Below, piece after piece: positions 1-6,174 of a stretch of 17,342 nt of DNA. Below the pieces are notes generated by a model. That model did not search any database and was not told the DNA's origin. It worked only from the letters and a program-made list of their open reading frames with translations. Within the stretch, counting starts at the first letter, position 1. Each line of letters begins with the position of its first letter. This stretch comes from Deltaproteobacteria bacterium (GTDB lineage Bacteria > Desulfobacterota > DSM-4660 > Desulfatiglandales > HGW-15): positions 1 through 17,342 of the forward strand of contig JAFGDF010000066.1 in assembly GCA_016932235.1 (NCBI GenBank). Reading direction: 5' to 3'. A program made the translations under genes and the position numbers.

Positions 1-80
1 GCAAGGGCGACGGGGCTCCCATGGTTATCATCGAGTGGGTTGAGCCTCTGGCCAAAGCAAAAGAGGCTTCAGAGAAATAG
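1..80 (+). CDS. C-terminal end of an unidentified gene
   Basis: An open frame entering from the left edge reads about 25 codons (from base 3, ending WVEPLAKAKEASEK) to a TAG at 78-80. The start lies outside the window. I do not recognise the family from this tail. It ends two bases before the TTG start of the ECF-type ATPase at 83, so the two are very probably one operon with coupled translation. A role in the same transport system is inference from position only. Confidence 0.6.
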   Translation, partial: KGDGAPMVIIEWVEPLAKAKEASEK

Positions 81-82
81 TC

Positions 83-907
83 TTGGCAGCAAATGAAGGT
101 GCATCTCCTGCAATAACGCTGTCCGGAGTAACCTTCTCCATTGAAGACAAAACTATTATCCGCGGCATCGATCTCGATGTACCTGCAGGGGCCTACTTCG
201 GCATAGTGGGCCCTAACGGCTCTGGAAAGACTACCTTGGCATATCTCATTTCAGGCATACTCTCGCCTGAAGGTGGCAGCGTAGACACCCATGGCCTCAG
301 GATCGGTCTTGTCCTGTCAAACCCGGCAAACCAGATAGTCAGCCTGGTGGTGGAAGAGGACATTGCATTCGGTCCGGAAAATATGGGGCTCAGCAGTGCG
401 GACATCAATGAGCGGATCAACTCTTCACTGGGCGCCATTCATGGGGAATATCTCAGGCAGGAGCTTACCTCCGCTCTTTCCGGCGGAGAACTTGCAAAGG
501 TCGCATTTGCAGGCCAGCTGGCTCTCGATGCCGATGTGTTCGTGCTCGACGAAGGCACCGTGATGCTGGACCCCATAAGCAGGGCCACGCTCCTTTCCAC
601 GGTGCGGGAACTCCATACTAAGTATGGGAAGACCATTGTGCACATATCCCACCGGCTCGATGACCTTGAATGCGCGGATACGGTTGTGGGCATTGTAGGG
701 GGAAGGATAACCGTGCGTTCGGACGGGGTGCTCGGCCTGGTAAAAGAGGGTTCCCGTATTGATATCCCCGGGATCGAGCCTGGTGAGCGGCTGTTATACC
801 GGAGTCTTCTTGATGATCTGGGGATTGATGAGGCGGACCTGGAGAAGGCAACACGCAAATTGGCGCAACAACTTCTTTTGAACAAAAAGGATTTGTCTGA
901 TCAATAA
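83..907 (+). CDS. ECF-type (CbiO/EcfA-like) transporter ATP-binding protein
   Basis: ATP-hydrolysing subunit of an energy-coupling factor importer, acting at the cytoplasmic face of the membrane with a T subunit and a substrate-binding S subunit. The 274-aa product has Walker A GPNGSGKTT at residues 43-51, the ECF-style Q-loop stretch NPANQIVSLVVEEDIAFGPE at 80-99, signature LSGGE at 132-136, Walker B ending VLDE at 154-157 followed by the D-loop MLDP at 161-164, and the switch histidine in ISHR (H190). The NPxNQ...EEDxAFGPEN string is typical of EcfA/CbiO rather than of generic ABC ATPases. Residues after about 215 form the C-terminal region expected of this group. The start is TTG, two bases after the preceding stop and with only a weak AGAGAAA upstream, which fits coupled translation. 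No T or S subunit follows here, so they may lie upstream. The substrate (a vitamin, cobalt or nickel) cannot be told. Confidence 0.9.
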   Translation: MAANEGASPAITLSGVTFSIEDKTIIRGIDLDVPAGAYFGIVGPNGSGKTTLAYLISGILSPEGGSVDTHGLRIGLVLSNPANQIVSLVVEEDIAFGPENMGLSSADINERINSSLGAIHGEYLRQELTSALSGGELAKVAFAGQLALDADVFVLDEGTVMLDPISRATLLSTVRELHTKYGKTIVHISHRLDDLECADTVVGIVGGRITVRSDGVLGLVKEGSRIDIPGIEPGERLLYRSLLDDLGIDEADLEKATRKLAQQLLLNKKDLSDQ

Positions 908-1522
908 ATGATATTCATTTGAGGGCTAGCAACCCTGCATGTTCATACAATAAGAATATCGAATCCTGAATACCTGAAATTCATTAGTAAAACTGTTACC
1001 GATGGCTGTTTACTGTATGCTTGTCGGAGTGAATCAGATATATTCTAATTATTTATTTTTATAGTTCATTTCTTTGCTTGCCCAAAGAAACGGAACCAAA
1101 GAAAGGGCACCCCGCGTAGCCGTTCCGTCCGCCGCGGCGGACGGGATTCGCTCAGTCGCACAGGTAAAATCCGCGAGCAATTAAACTCGCTCCATTACAT
1201 TCCGCTCAGACAAAATTGCTCGTTAACCGGATTTTCCCTGCACTCCATCGCCGGCTTCGAGGGGACCCCGTATGGTGCGGTGCTGAAATTAACGGCATCG
1301 TCTTTTCAATTCGAAATTCGCAATTCTAAATCCGAAATATTCCCTGTCCTGTTTTTGTCTTGAGAGTGCAATAGGTTCCTCTCGGCGCTAACTTATTGAC
1401 TCAATGATAGATATTGGATTAAATATAGTATACATATGATATACGGAATCATTTTGTATTTTGTAATATATATCTTAAAATCAGGAATGGTTCAGTACAG
1501 TTATTGTTCGGATAGAGGAAAT
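908..1522 (+). other. Gene-less, repeat-rich stretch
   Basis: I see no credible gene in these 615 bases. Just after the ATPase stop is a small hairpin (AAATGA-TAT-TCATTT, 906-920) without a T-run, so termination is not clear. The middle (about 1065-1280) is a GC-richer repeat block listed separately. Around 1305-1340 is a degenerate run of AATTCGAAATTC-like words. From about 1400 to 1522 the sequence is very AT-rich and could hold the promoter for the gene at 1523, but I cannot fix its boxes. Confidence 0.6.
1069..1240 (+). repeat. Intergenic palindromic repeat block
   Basis: Three structures sit in a row. First, TTTCTTTG and CAAAGAAA (1069-1076, 1083-1090) form an 8-bp perfect hairpin, and AAAGAAA recurs just after. 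Second, 1125-1144 is a perfect 20-bp palindrome centred on CCGCGG. Third, an 80-nt imperfect palindrome pairs 1161-1173 with 1228-1240 (12 of 13 bases) and CGAGCAATT (1174-1182) with AATTGCTCG (1214-1222). In the plus frame the first part reads CPKKRNQRKGTP, a phrase I associate with spurious short proteins in many proteobacteria, which suggests a dispersed non-coding repeat. That association is from memory and not checked. Confidence 0.6.
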
Positions 1523-2134
1523 ATGGCAAAGAAAAATTTAATATACCAGTTTAAGATAGAATTAGCAGAAATTGAACCAACAATTTGGAGAGTAATATAG
1601 GTGCCTTCAAATTATAGCTTTTGGGATCTTCATGTCGCAATACAGGATTCAATGGGGTGGCTGGATTACCATCTTCATGCTTTCCGCATAAGAATGCCCC
1701 ATAAGCGAAAGGATACGGAGATTGGTATTCCAGATGTTGAATTCACCAATCACAAGGTTCTCCCAGGTTGGGATATTCCAATAACAGATTTTTTTATCGA
1801 ACCCGGTAAGATAGCAATCTATGATTATGATTTCGGCGATAGCTGGTCTCATTATATTTTGCTTGAAGGGATTTTATTAAAGGAAAAGGCGGTTAAGTAC
1901 CCAATATGCATACAGGGTGAACGGGCATGTCCACCTGAAGATTGTGGAGGTGTTCCGGGCTACTACAGGTTAATCGAAATATTAAATGACCCAAAGCACC
2001 CTGAATATGACGAAAATATTGAATGGTTGAAAGGCCATGCCAAAAATTACCATCCATACGAACCGACAATATTCGAACCTAGTAAAGTAAAGTTTTGGAA
2101 TCCGAAAAAGAGATTTGAAATGGCATTTTCATAA
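1523..2134 (+). pseudogene. pRiA4b ORF-3-like protein gene split by an in-frame TAG
   Basis: The 203-codon frame matches the plasmid pRiA4b ORF-3 family (found on plasmids, in IS-rich regions and in mobile islands; molecular role unknown). It opens at ATG 1523 behind GAGGAA and reads KNLIYQFKIELAEIEPTIWRVI, then TAG at 1598-1600, then VPSNYSFWDLHVAIQDSMGW in the same frame. Family proteins carry an unbroken IWRxIxVP...FWDLHxAIQ run, so the stop falls inside the conserved N-terminus. The later landmarks are intact: YDFGDSW (codons 102-108) and GERACPPEDCGG (132-143). A GTG at 1601 has GGAGAG eight bases upstream and could start a 177-aa product lacking the first strand. Full length otherwise looks normal and no frameshift is seen. 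A single CAG-to-TAG change is the simplest origin. TAG is used as an ordinary stop at 78-80 and 5667-5669, which argues against general reassignment. The gene is AT-rich compared with the flanking core genes. Confidence 0.75.
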
Positions 2135-2150
2135 TGCATAGGAAAATCCA

Positions 2151-2217
2151 AACATTTTTCTGCACCTGACCGGTGATCCGCTGCGCTCCACACCGTCAGG
2201 TGAGAAAGGTGTTAGCC
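2151..2217 (+). repeat. attC-like imperfect hairpin, plus orientation
   Basis: Directly downstream of the pRiA4b-like gene, CACCTGACCGGTG (2163-2175) pairs with CACCGTCAGGTG (2191-2202), leaving one unpaired C in the 5' arm. It is followed by GTTAGCC (2211-2217), close to the integron R' consensus GTTRRRY. A 5'-arm bulge and a terminal GTT box downstream of a gene are attC features. No clear R'' partner ending AAC with matching bases is present, so this is at best a degenerate site. Confidence 0.45.
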
Positions 2218-2237
2218 ATATAAGAGAGGGCAAGGTT

Positions 2238-3023
2238 ATGAGTCTAGAAGATGGCAAGCTTCTTTCAGATATTATTAAAACCGGCTTTCCATGCGAACTT
2301 CGAGTACAACGTACTCTTGAATCCCTAGGTTGGTTTGTAACGGGTAATGCCTACTATCTGGATACGGATGAGAACAAGGGTCGTGAGATTGATGTTACAG
2401 CGAACAAGAACTGTCTTGACACGGAATCCAAGCCTGGTGTCGAGGTCTGGAGCCTACTATGCATCGAGGTAAAAAAGAGTGAAAAACCTTGGGTAATCTT
2501 CAGCTCTGAGGAGCATCCTATAGACCCTGTTGGATGGGGGTTGCTTCACATAGCAAGGAATTTAGATGCCAGGCTTTTGTCTAGGGAAAAAATTATGGAG
2601 TTACATCCTTGCCAAGTCACATCACGATTTGGACGAGCCGGATATGTAGCCTTTTCTGGATCGGCAGAGAGCCCTCGTGTGTTCTCAGCCGTAGTAGGTG
2701 CCGCTAAGGCATCGCGAGCGCGTAAAGATAAACTTTTGCCTTATTTTGAACAACATGGCGATATCGTTGAGATTCACTTTGTTACGCCAATTGTTGTGGT
2801 AGAAGGTCCATTATATGAGTGCTATCTCGAGTATGACGGATCGCTGCAACTAAAACAAGTTAACCGTATTCCGTATGTGCTGAATTATATCTCACCCACA
2901 TATAACGATGGGGGATATTTAGTCGACATTGTAAACGCTGATGCCCTCGAAGAATACGCTCGTGCGCACGAAGCATGGATTTCAGATGTGTTTGAATATA
3001 TCAGAACACAAGTGCATAGTTAA
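2238..3023 (+). CDS. Putative PD-(D/E)XK nuclease-fold protein, unknown role
   Basis: This 261-aa soluble protein shows the spacing of a restriction-endonuclease-like core. A helix with E20 (GFPCELRVQRTLESLGW) is followed by REID (D52) and then by a strand with IEVKK (E77, K79), so E...D...ExK are in the expected order. After the core it has a mixed region (FVTPIVVVEGPLYECYLE) without motifs I recognise. No signal peptide or membrane segment is seen. The ATG at 2238 has AGAGAGGG upstream. It lies in the accessory island just after an attC-like hairpin and before an IS21 stub, and no methylase or helicase neighbours suggest a classical restriction system. It may be a defence or DNA-repair nuclease, or the fold may have lost activity. 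The fold call rests on motif spacing alone. Confidence 0.6.
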   Translation: MSLEDGKLLSDIIKTGFPCELRVQRTLESLGWFVTGNAYYLDTDENKGREIDVTANKNCLDTESKPGVEVWSLLCIEVKKSEKPWVIFSSEEHPIDPVGWGLLHIARNLDARLLSREKIMELHPCQVTSRFGRAGYVAFSGSAESPRVFSAVVGAAKASRARKDKLLPYFEQHGDIVEIHFVTPIVVVEGPLYECYLEYDGSLQLKQVNRIPYVLNYISPTYNDGGYLVDIVNADALEEYARAHEAWISDVFEYIRTQVHS

Positions 3024-3124
3024 TATATACAGACAAAAGAACAGAGACTTGAAAGGTCAATTAGGGCTGAGAGAATCATATAAACCATGATGGGGAGCTT
3101 AACCTCCTGTTATTATATTATATA

Positions 3125-3239
3125 ATGTCCATGAAATATGGACATCCCAGGGAATTTGGTTTTTTTGTTTTTCCAAACGCCCAGCCTGTCCGGCGTAGCT
3201 GGAAGCAAAGACGGATGCCTTCCGGGATCTTCACCCCGG
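3125..3239 (+). repeat. Dispersed repeat, copy A
   Basis: This segment shares long near-identical blocks with copy C at 6486: ATGTCCATGAAATA at the start, CCAGGGAATTT with a T-rich run, then CCTGTCCGGCGTAGCTGGAA and the following AGCAAAGACGGATGCC. It begins with an 8-bp perfect hairpin (ATGTCCAT-GAAAT-ATGGACAT, 3125-3145), which copy C has lost. It stops abruptly near 3239, where IS21-like terminal sequence begins, so the insertion sequence seems to have landed inside it. It contains no gene. Confidence 0.75.
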
Positions 3240-3383
3240 TGATGAGCGACAATTGAACTTACCGATAAACGACAATTAGAATTCCCGTTTTTGCACGGGT
3301 ATGAATTATTGTGACGTCCATGGATTGGAGGCGTCACGATGGTCACAGACAAGCAAGTCAGGAGGTTAATGGAATTGATATAA
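3240..3383 (+). mobile_element. IS21-family left-end remnant with istA stub
   Basis: A short frame from ATG 3339 reads MVTDKQVRRLMELI and stops at 3381-3383. MVTD(K/E)QVRRLM is the recognisable N-terminus of IS21-family IstA transposases, which are normally several hundred residues long, so only the first 14 codons remain. Upstream are two direct CGACAATT copies (3247-3254 and 3270-3277, 23 bp apart), in line with the multiple terminal repeats of IS21 ends. The SD-like GGAGG (3327-3331) lies in the loop of a GTGACG/CGTCAC hairpin (3311-3316, 3332-3337). No istB or right end is present in the window. The remnant runs straight into the attC-like site at 3378. The left boundary near 3240 is estimated from where repeat A stops. 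Confidence 0.65.
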
Positions 3384-3452
3384 CGTTAGCAATCACCCCA
3401 TGCGAAAGGAGCGATAGCGACTGTAGCAGTTGGTTGAATTGCCTTGTTATTT
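3378..3452 (-). repeat. attC-like recombination site, minus orientation (downstream of cassette gene)
   Basis: Read on the minus strand, the R'' box AAATAAC (3452-3446) is followed by the arm AAGGCAATTCAACC (3445-3432), a variable middle, the arm GGGTGATTGCTAAC (3398-3385) and R' GTTATAT (3384-3378). ATAAC pairs with GTTAT, a few central bases do not pair, and GCAAT pairs with ATTGC beside a bulged T in the 5' arm. This is the R-box, unpaired spacer, L-box and extrahelical-base layout of integron attC sites. The stop codon of the 74-aa gene is embedded in R''. R' is identical to that of the site at 3713. Confidence 0.7.
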
Positions 3453-3718
3453 CTTGAAGACATCACATATGTTGCGGGCAGCCTCCCAAAATTCTTTTAG
3501 AGCCTCGTGCCCGTGATTATTAGCCATCTGTGCCAATCCATCTCCAAGATTATCCACTGCTTTTCCTAAATCAATATTTTTTGTCACTTCGCTTATCGCA
3601 TTACCGAGATAATCACCTATTTTATCTCCGAATATACCCAAAATCCCTATTCCTATACTTATAGGATCCATGCTTATCTCCTTTGTAAGATAATAAGGTC
3701 AAGCATATTGAAATATAA
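3384..3718 (-). mobile_element. Complete integron-like gene cassette
   Basis: The segment between the recombination points of the two attC-like sites (inside the two GTTATAT boxes) is about 335 bp. It carries exactly one gene on the same strand: a short leader, a strong Shine-Dalgarno, the 74-aa frame, then its attC. That is the canonical cassette design. No integrase gene or attI is in the window, so it would belong to a cluster of attC sites lacking an integrase, or to an array whose integrase lies elsewhere. Confidence 0.65.
3447..3671 (-). CDS. Small cassette-borne protein of unknown function
   Basis: This 74-aa protein starts at an ATG preceded by AAAGGAGAT at ideal spacing on the minus strand, the strongest translation signal in this part of the window. 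Residues 1-15 (MDPISIGIGILGIFG) are hydrophobic and glycine-rich. The remainder is amphipathic with alternating acidic and basic residues (ISEVTKNIDLGKAVDNLGDG), ending in NICDVFKK. It is too short for a full transmembrane helix followed by a domain. A small membrane-associated peptide or an amphipathic helical protein is possible. I recognise no family. Its stop codon sits in the R'' box of the downstream attC-like site, as in many cassette genes. Expression would come from an array promoter or from a weak promoter in 3672-3712, which I cannot define. Confidence 0.7.
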   Translation of the reverse strand: MDPISIGIGILGIFGDKIGDYLGNAISEVTKNIDLGKAVDNLGDGLAQMANNHGHEALKEFWEAARNICDVFKK

Positions 3719-3781
3719 CGTCCAGCATAAGCGGATGCAATGGAGCGTAGCGGAATTGCAATCCGACTTAATACGTTTGCA
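3713..3781 (-). repeat. attC-like recombination site, minus orientation (upstream of cassette gene)
   Basis: Read on the minus strand, a box ending AAC (3781-3775) is followed by the arm TAAGTCGGATTGCAAT (3770-3755), a 13-nt loop of the TCCGCTACGCTCC kind (3754-3742), the arm ATTGCATCCGCTTA (3741-3728) and R' GTTATAT (3719-3713). The arms pair over 14 bp with two extrahelical T bases, both in the 5' arm, which is the strand-specific signature that IntI recognises in attC hairpins. R'' matches only in its terminal AAC. Confidence 0.75.
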
Positions 3782-3876
3782 ATATAATAATGGGTGACCC
3801 TCTTTTCTTTTCGATCTCCTTCGTCGGCTGGTGATTTTGACGTTCACTGTATACAATGAATTGAGGGAACATAATC

Positions 3877-4144
3877 ATGAATTCAATTGATAAATTTAGT
3901 GACGCCACAAAGGGGCTCTCACGGAATCCTTTGGGGATAATTGCATTATTTATTGTTCCTTGAAATAATGGGGTCGTACCAAGATAACCACTTATATAAA
4001 TTTCTCAAAAAGAAGTAGGTTCAGATATAAAAATAGGAAGTTCCCCTTTATCTTTGAAAGTTCCCCTTTATCTTATACTTTAACAAAGACGGTATCTATG
4101 CTGCTAGAGAACTGTTTGAATTTATAGACTCAAAGATGAAATAG
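3877..4144 (+). pseudogene. Broken small membrane-protein gene (N- and C-terminal pieces)
   Basis: An ATG at 3877 with GAGGGA eight bases upstream opens MNSIDKFSDATKGLSRNPLG and continues IIALFIVP before TGA at 3961-3963. The pattern of a charged N-terminus, KGLxxNPLG, then a hydrophobic run is one I associate with small single-pass proteins common in mobile gene pools, and the stop falls inside the membrane segment. Downstream, in another frame, 4058-4144 reads KFPFILYFNKDGIYAARELF and ends FIDSKMK-TAG, a plausible C-terminus. Just ahead of it is a 20-bp tandem duplication (4038-4057 and 4058-4077, 18 of 20 identical), which would disrupt any frame. I read the region as one decayed gene with an internal loss. 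That the two ends belong together is inference. Confidence 0.5.
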
Positions 4145-4153
4145 ATTTTGTAC

Positions 4154-4224
4154 ACCTAACCAATTAGTCCATCTGTCCGGTGATTTGCTGCCGCTCCTCA
4201 GCGGCAGGTGAACATATCACTCGG
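4154..4224 (+). repeat. Degenerate attC-like site / hairpin
   Basis: ACCTAAC (4154-4160) is a perfect match to the R'' consensus RYYYAAC, ten bases after the broken gene's TAG. It is followed by a strong hairpin, CTGCCGCT-CCTC-AGCGGCAG (4188-4207), nested in an outer GTGAT/ATCAC pairing (4180-4184, 4216-4220). No GTTRRRY box follows, so the R' side is missing and integrase activity is doubtful. The hairpin could also act as a terminator for the broken gene, though it lacks a T-run. Confidence 0.35.
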
Positions 4225-4268
4225 CGGATACTGACAACCAGAGCACCTATTCGTCTCAGGAGGAGAGT

Positions 4269-5669
4269 ATGAACATATCAAAAGTTTCACGTATGATGCT
4301 TGATAACTCCACTGTCGCCGGAGCTGGGCGTGCGCTATACAACACATCACCTGATGTCACCGACTGTCGATCATTGATGCACATGATCACCGCAGCGTTG
4401 ATCTGCGACGAGATTCACATAGATGGCTCTTCTAGGGAGATCCCCGTAAGGATGTATGATGCGGGGACGGGTGAGCACAGGGTAACCGAACCGCTTCCAG
4501 CAATATGGACTTGGGAGAGACGCTATCCCGCCATTGCAAATCTCAGTCATGTGGTGGATGGGTTCTGGCAACGAACTCTCGGATTCAACAAAGACAAAAT
4601 TGTTGACTTCGCTTTGGAAGTACTTGGTGAAGGCGGGCCAGAGCATATCAAGAACCTAGATCCCAAACTGATTCCTTCTATCTATCTCTCGGATAACTAC
4701 TTCGACCGCCAATGGCTGACCTCAAAAAAGGCTCTGTTCGAGTCACAAATGGTTCGCAAGGTAACTGACGTAGCCTTCAAAATACTTCTCTATACCTGGA
4801 GGGGTATTTATTACTATGAGCTAAGCAAACTTGTTGGGATAACCTACTTTGCTCACCCCCAGCGTAGCCAGTTTATCGAACCATTCATGGTGGCTGGCAA
4901 AAGCATCTACGACTACGACCACACAGCACTGACTTTCCTCAGCAAAGTGCTCTGTGAGCCTGCGTACAAGCTCGTCCAGGCACACGCTACTGAAAAGTCC
5001 AAAGAGTTTTCCATTTCGCTCTTCCCGTTTGCTGCGTATATTCTAAAGGACTGCCACAGCTCGCGAGAAGAGATTGTTGAAAGTGTGATGAAGTTGCGAG
5101 AAACTAGCCAGCTTCAGGAACTACGAAGCTGGGTCAGTGAGTACGATCAAGCCTATAGACAGACCGATATTCTCAGCCTGAAGAAATTCCAAAACAAGGT
5201 CAATTCATCGATGCGCAACTTCGAAAAACGATTTGGCGTGGAGTCAGTTCCGCTCAAGATAGTCCCTCGCATGCCAATCAACTGTTTGGACATCACTGGG
5301 CTTGACCAAGTAAGCGCGTCATTGAAACTTCCCGGTTTCTTATTCACTGAACTTTTTCAGAAACCGTACCTGAGCTTGATGTGGGATATAGCAAAACACT
5401 TACTGAGAGGTTCTCTTGGTCTTGACAAGATCCTTAATCTCTCCCCGATTACTGATCGCCATCGAGATGTCGAGTGGATTCTGATGGAGAGCACCCACGG
5501 ATATCTTTCTACGGGCGATTACTACCTCAAGGATCACGTTGCGGGACCGGATGACAACAACATGTACGACTTTGATAACTATTTCGACTTGCTGGCTGCC
5601 TCAGCTAGACCAGCACAGGAGACATCGTCAGCATCTATCGGACCGAAGCATAAGAAGTGGAAAAACTAG
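4269..5669 (+). CDS. Uncharacterised 466-aa helical protein
   Basis: The start ATG at 4269 follows a strong AGGAGGAGA and the frame runs uninterrupted to TAG. The protein is soluble, with no signal peptide, no clear membrane helix and no catalytic motif that I can name. Visible landmarks are LDNSTVAGAGRAL (11-23), ITAALICDEIHIDGSS (40-55), a YYYELSKLVG segment (181-190) and a charged helical stretch around KDCHSSREEIVESVMKLRET (260-279) continuing to WVSEYDQAYRQTD (288-300). The tail is basic (GPKHKKWKN). The 'LDNST...IxxAL..DEI' opening gives a weak impression of a scattered uncharacterised family, but I cannot confirm it. It lies between attC-like and dispersed repeats and the HicBA pair, so an accessory, possibly defence-related role is conceivable but not shown. 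Confidence 0.75.
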   Translation: MNISKVSRMMLDNSTVAGAGRALYNTSPDVTDCRSLMHMITAALICDEIHIDGSSREIPVRMYDAGTGEHRVTEPLPAIWTWERRYPAIANLSHVVDGFWQRTLGFNKDKIVDFALEVLGEGGPEHIKNLDPKLIPSIYLSDNYFDRQWLTSKKALFESQMVRKVTDVAFKILLYTWRGIYYYELSKLVGITYFAHPQRSQFIEPFMVAGKSIYDYDHTALTFLSKVLCEPAYKLVQAHATEKSKEFSISLFPFAAYILKDCHSSREEIVESVMKLRETSQLQELRSWVSEYDQAYRQTDILSLKKFQNKVNSSMRNFEKRFGVESVPLKIVPRMPINCLDITGLDQVSASLKLPGFLFTELFQKPYLSLMWDIAKHLLRGSLGLDKILNLSPITDRHRDVEWILMESTHGYLSTGDYYLKDHVAGPDDNNMYDFDNYFDLLAASARPAQETSSASIGPKHKKWKN

Positions 5670-5752
5670 GCGACCTCCGTGAAATATTGACATTTGATTT
5701 TGATATCCGGTTTGTTTCATGAAAACAGAGAGATAAGAAGCCGTGATATCAT

Positions 5753-5830
5753 GGATGCCTTCCGGTATCTTTATCCCGGGTTTTCTATAACTGCTCTGGA
5801 ATTTGTCGTTTTCTTCATATTTACAAAATG
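5753..5830 (+). repeat. Dispersed repeat, copy B
   Basis: GGATGCCTTCCGG followed by TTTTCTATAACTG, CTCTGGAATTTGT and GTTTTCTTCATAT matches the right half of copy C almost base for base. The part before it shares CTTCCGG(G/T)ATCTT with the right edge of copy A. It lies between the 466-aa gene and hicB. A short GGGGGACGGTTCAATTTTT word follows at 5841-5859. Confidence 0.7.
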
Positions 5831-5964
5831 ATTAGCAAAAGGGGGACGGTTCAATTTTTGGAGAACGGCGAGTGCTATGCCGCCTCACAGAGCATCGTTC
5901 GATCTAAATAAAAGATGAAGCAATTCATTCTCTATGTTAGTATATGATACATGGAGATAAAGAG

Positions 5965-6174
5965 ATGGTTAGAGAATTTAGCGTAGTTATTGAGAAAGAT
6001 GAGGACGGTTACTTCGTTGCTACCGTACCCACATTGAGAGGGTGTCATACACAAGCTAAGTCACTTGATGTGCTCATGAAAAGAGTAAAAGAGGCAATTG
6101 AACTCTGTCTTGAAGTGGAAAAGCCTGCAACAACCGAATTTATCGGTGTGCAACGAGTGGCGGTCACTAATTGA
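5965..6174 (+). CDS. hicB: HicB-family antitoxin
   Basis: Antitoxin partner of the HicA ribonuclease. The 69-aa product shows the HicB N-terminal fold MVREFSVVIEKDEDGYFVAT with VPTLRGCHTQAKSLDVLMKR directly after it, the standard 'E.DE.GY.V..P.LPGC.T.G' pattern, then an amphipathic helix (VKEAIELCLE). There is little room for a C-terminal DNA-binding domain, so it is a short HicB. I chose ATG 5965 because GGAG at 5953-5956 is eight bases upstream and the family homology begins there. An ATG at 5944 would add seven residues and lacks a Shine-Dalgarno. It overlaps hicA by four bases (TTGA), giving coupled translation. The antitoxin-first order is the less usual one. Autoregulation is expected for the family, but no operator was identified. 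Confidence 0.9.
   Translation: MVREFSVVIEKDEDGYFVATVPTLRGCHTQAKSLDVLMKRVKEAIELCLEVEKPATTEFIGVQRVAVTN

Noticed and set aside
1598..1600. Pyrrolysine or code reassignment at the TAG
   Set aside because: The position is normally a surface-type residue such as Gln, and TAG terminates other genes in the window normally.
3113..3352. 79-codon minus-strand frame
   Set aside because: It spans repeat A and the IS21 end, and its reading is explained by those elements.
3674..3856. 60-codon minus-strand frame ending just before the 74-aa cassette gene
   Set aside because: It reads straight through the attC-like hairpin, lacks a ribosome site and has arginine- and cysteine-rich, non-protein-like composition.
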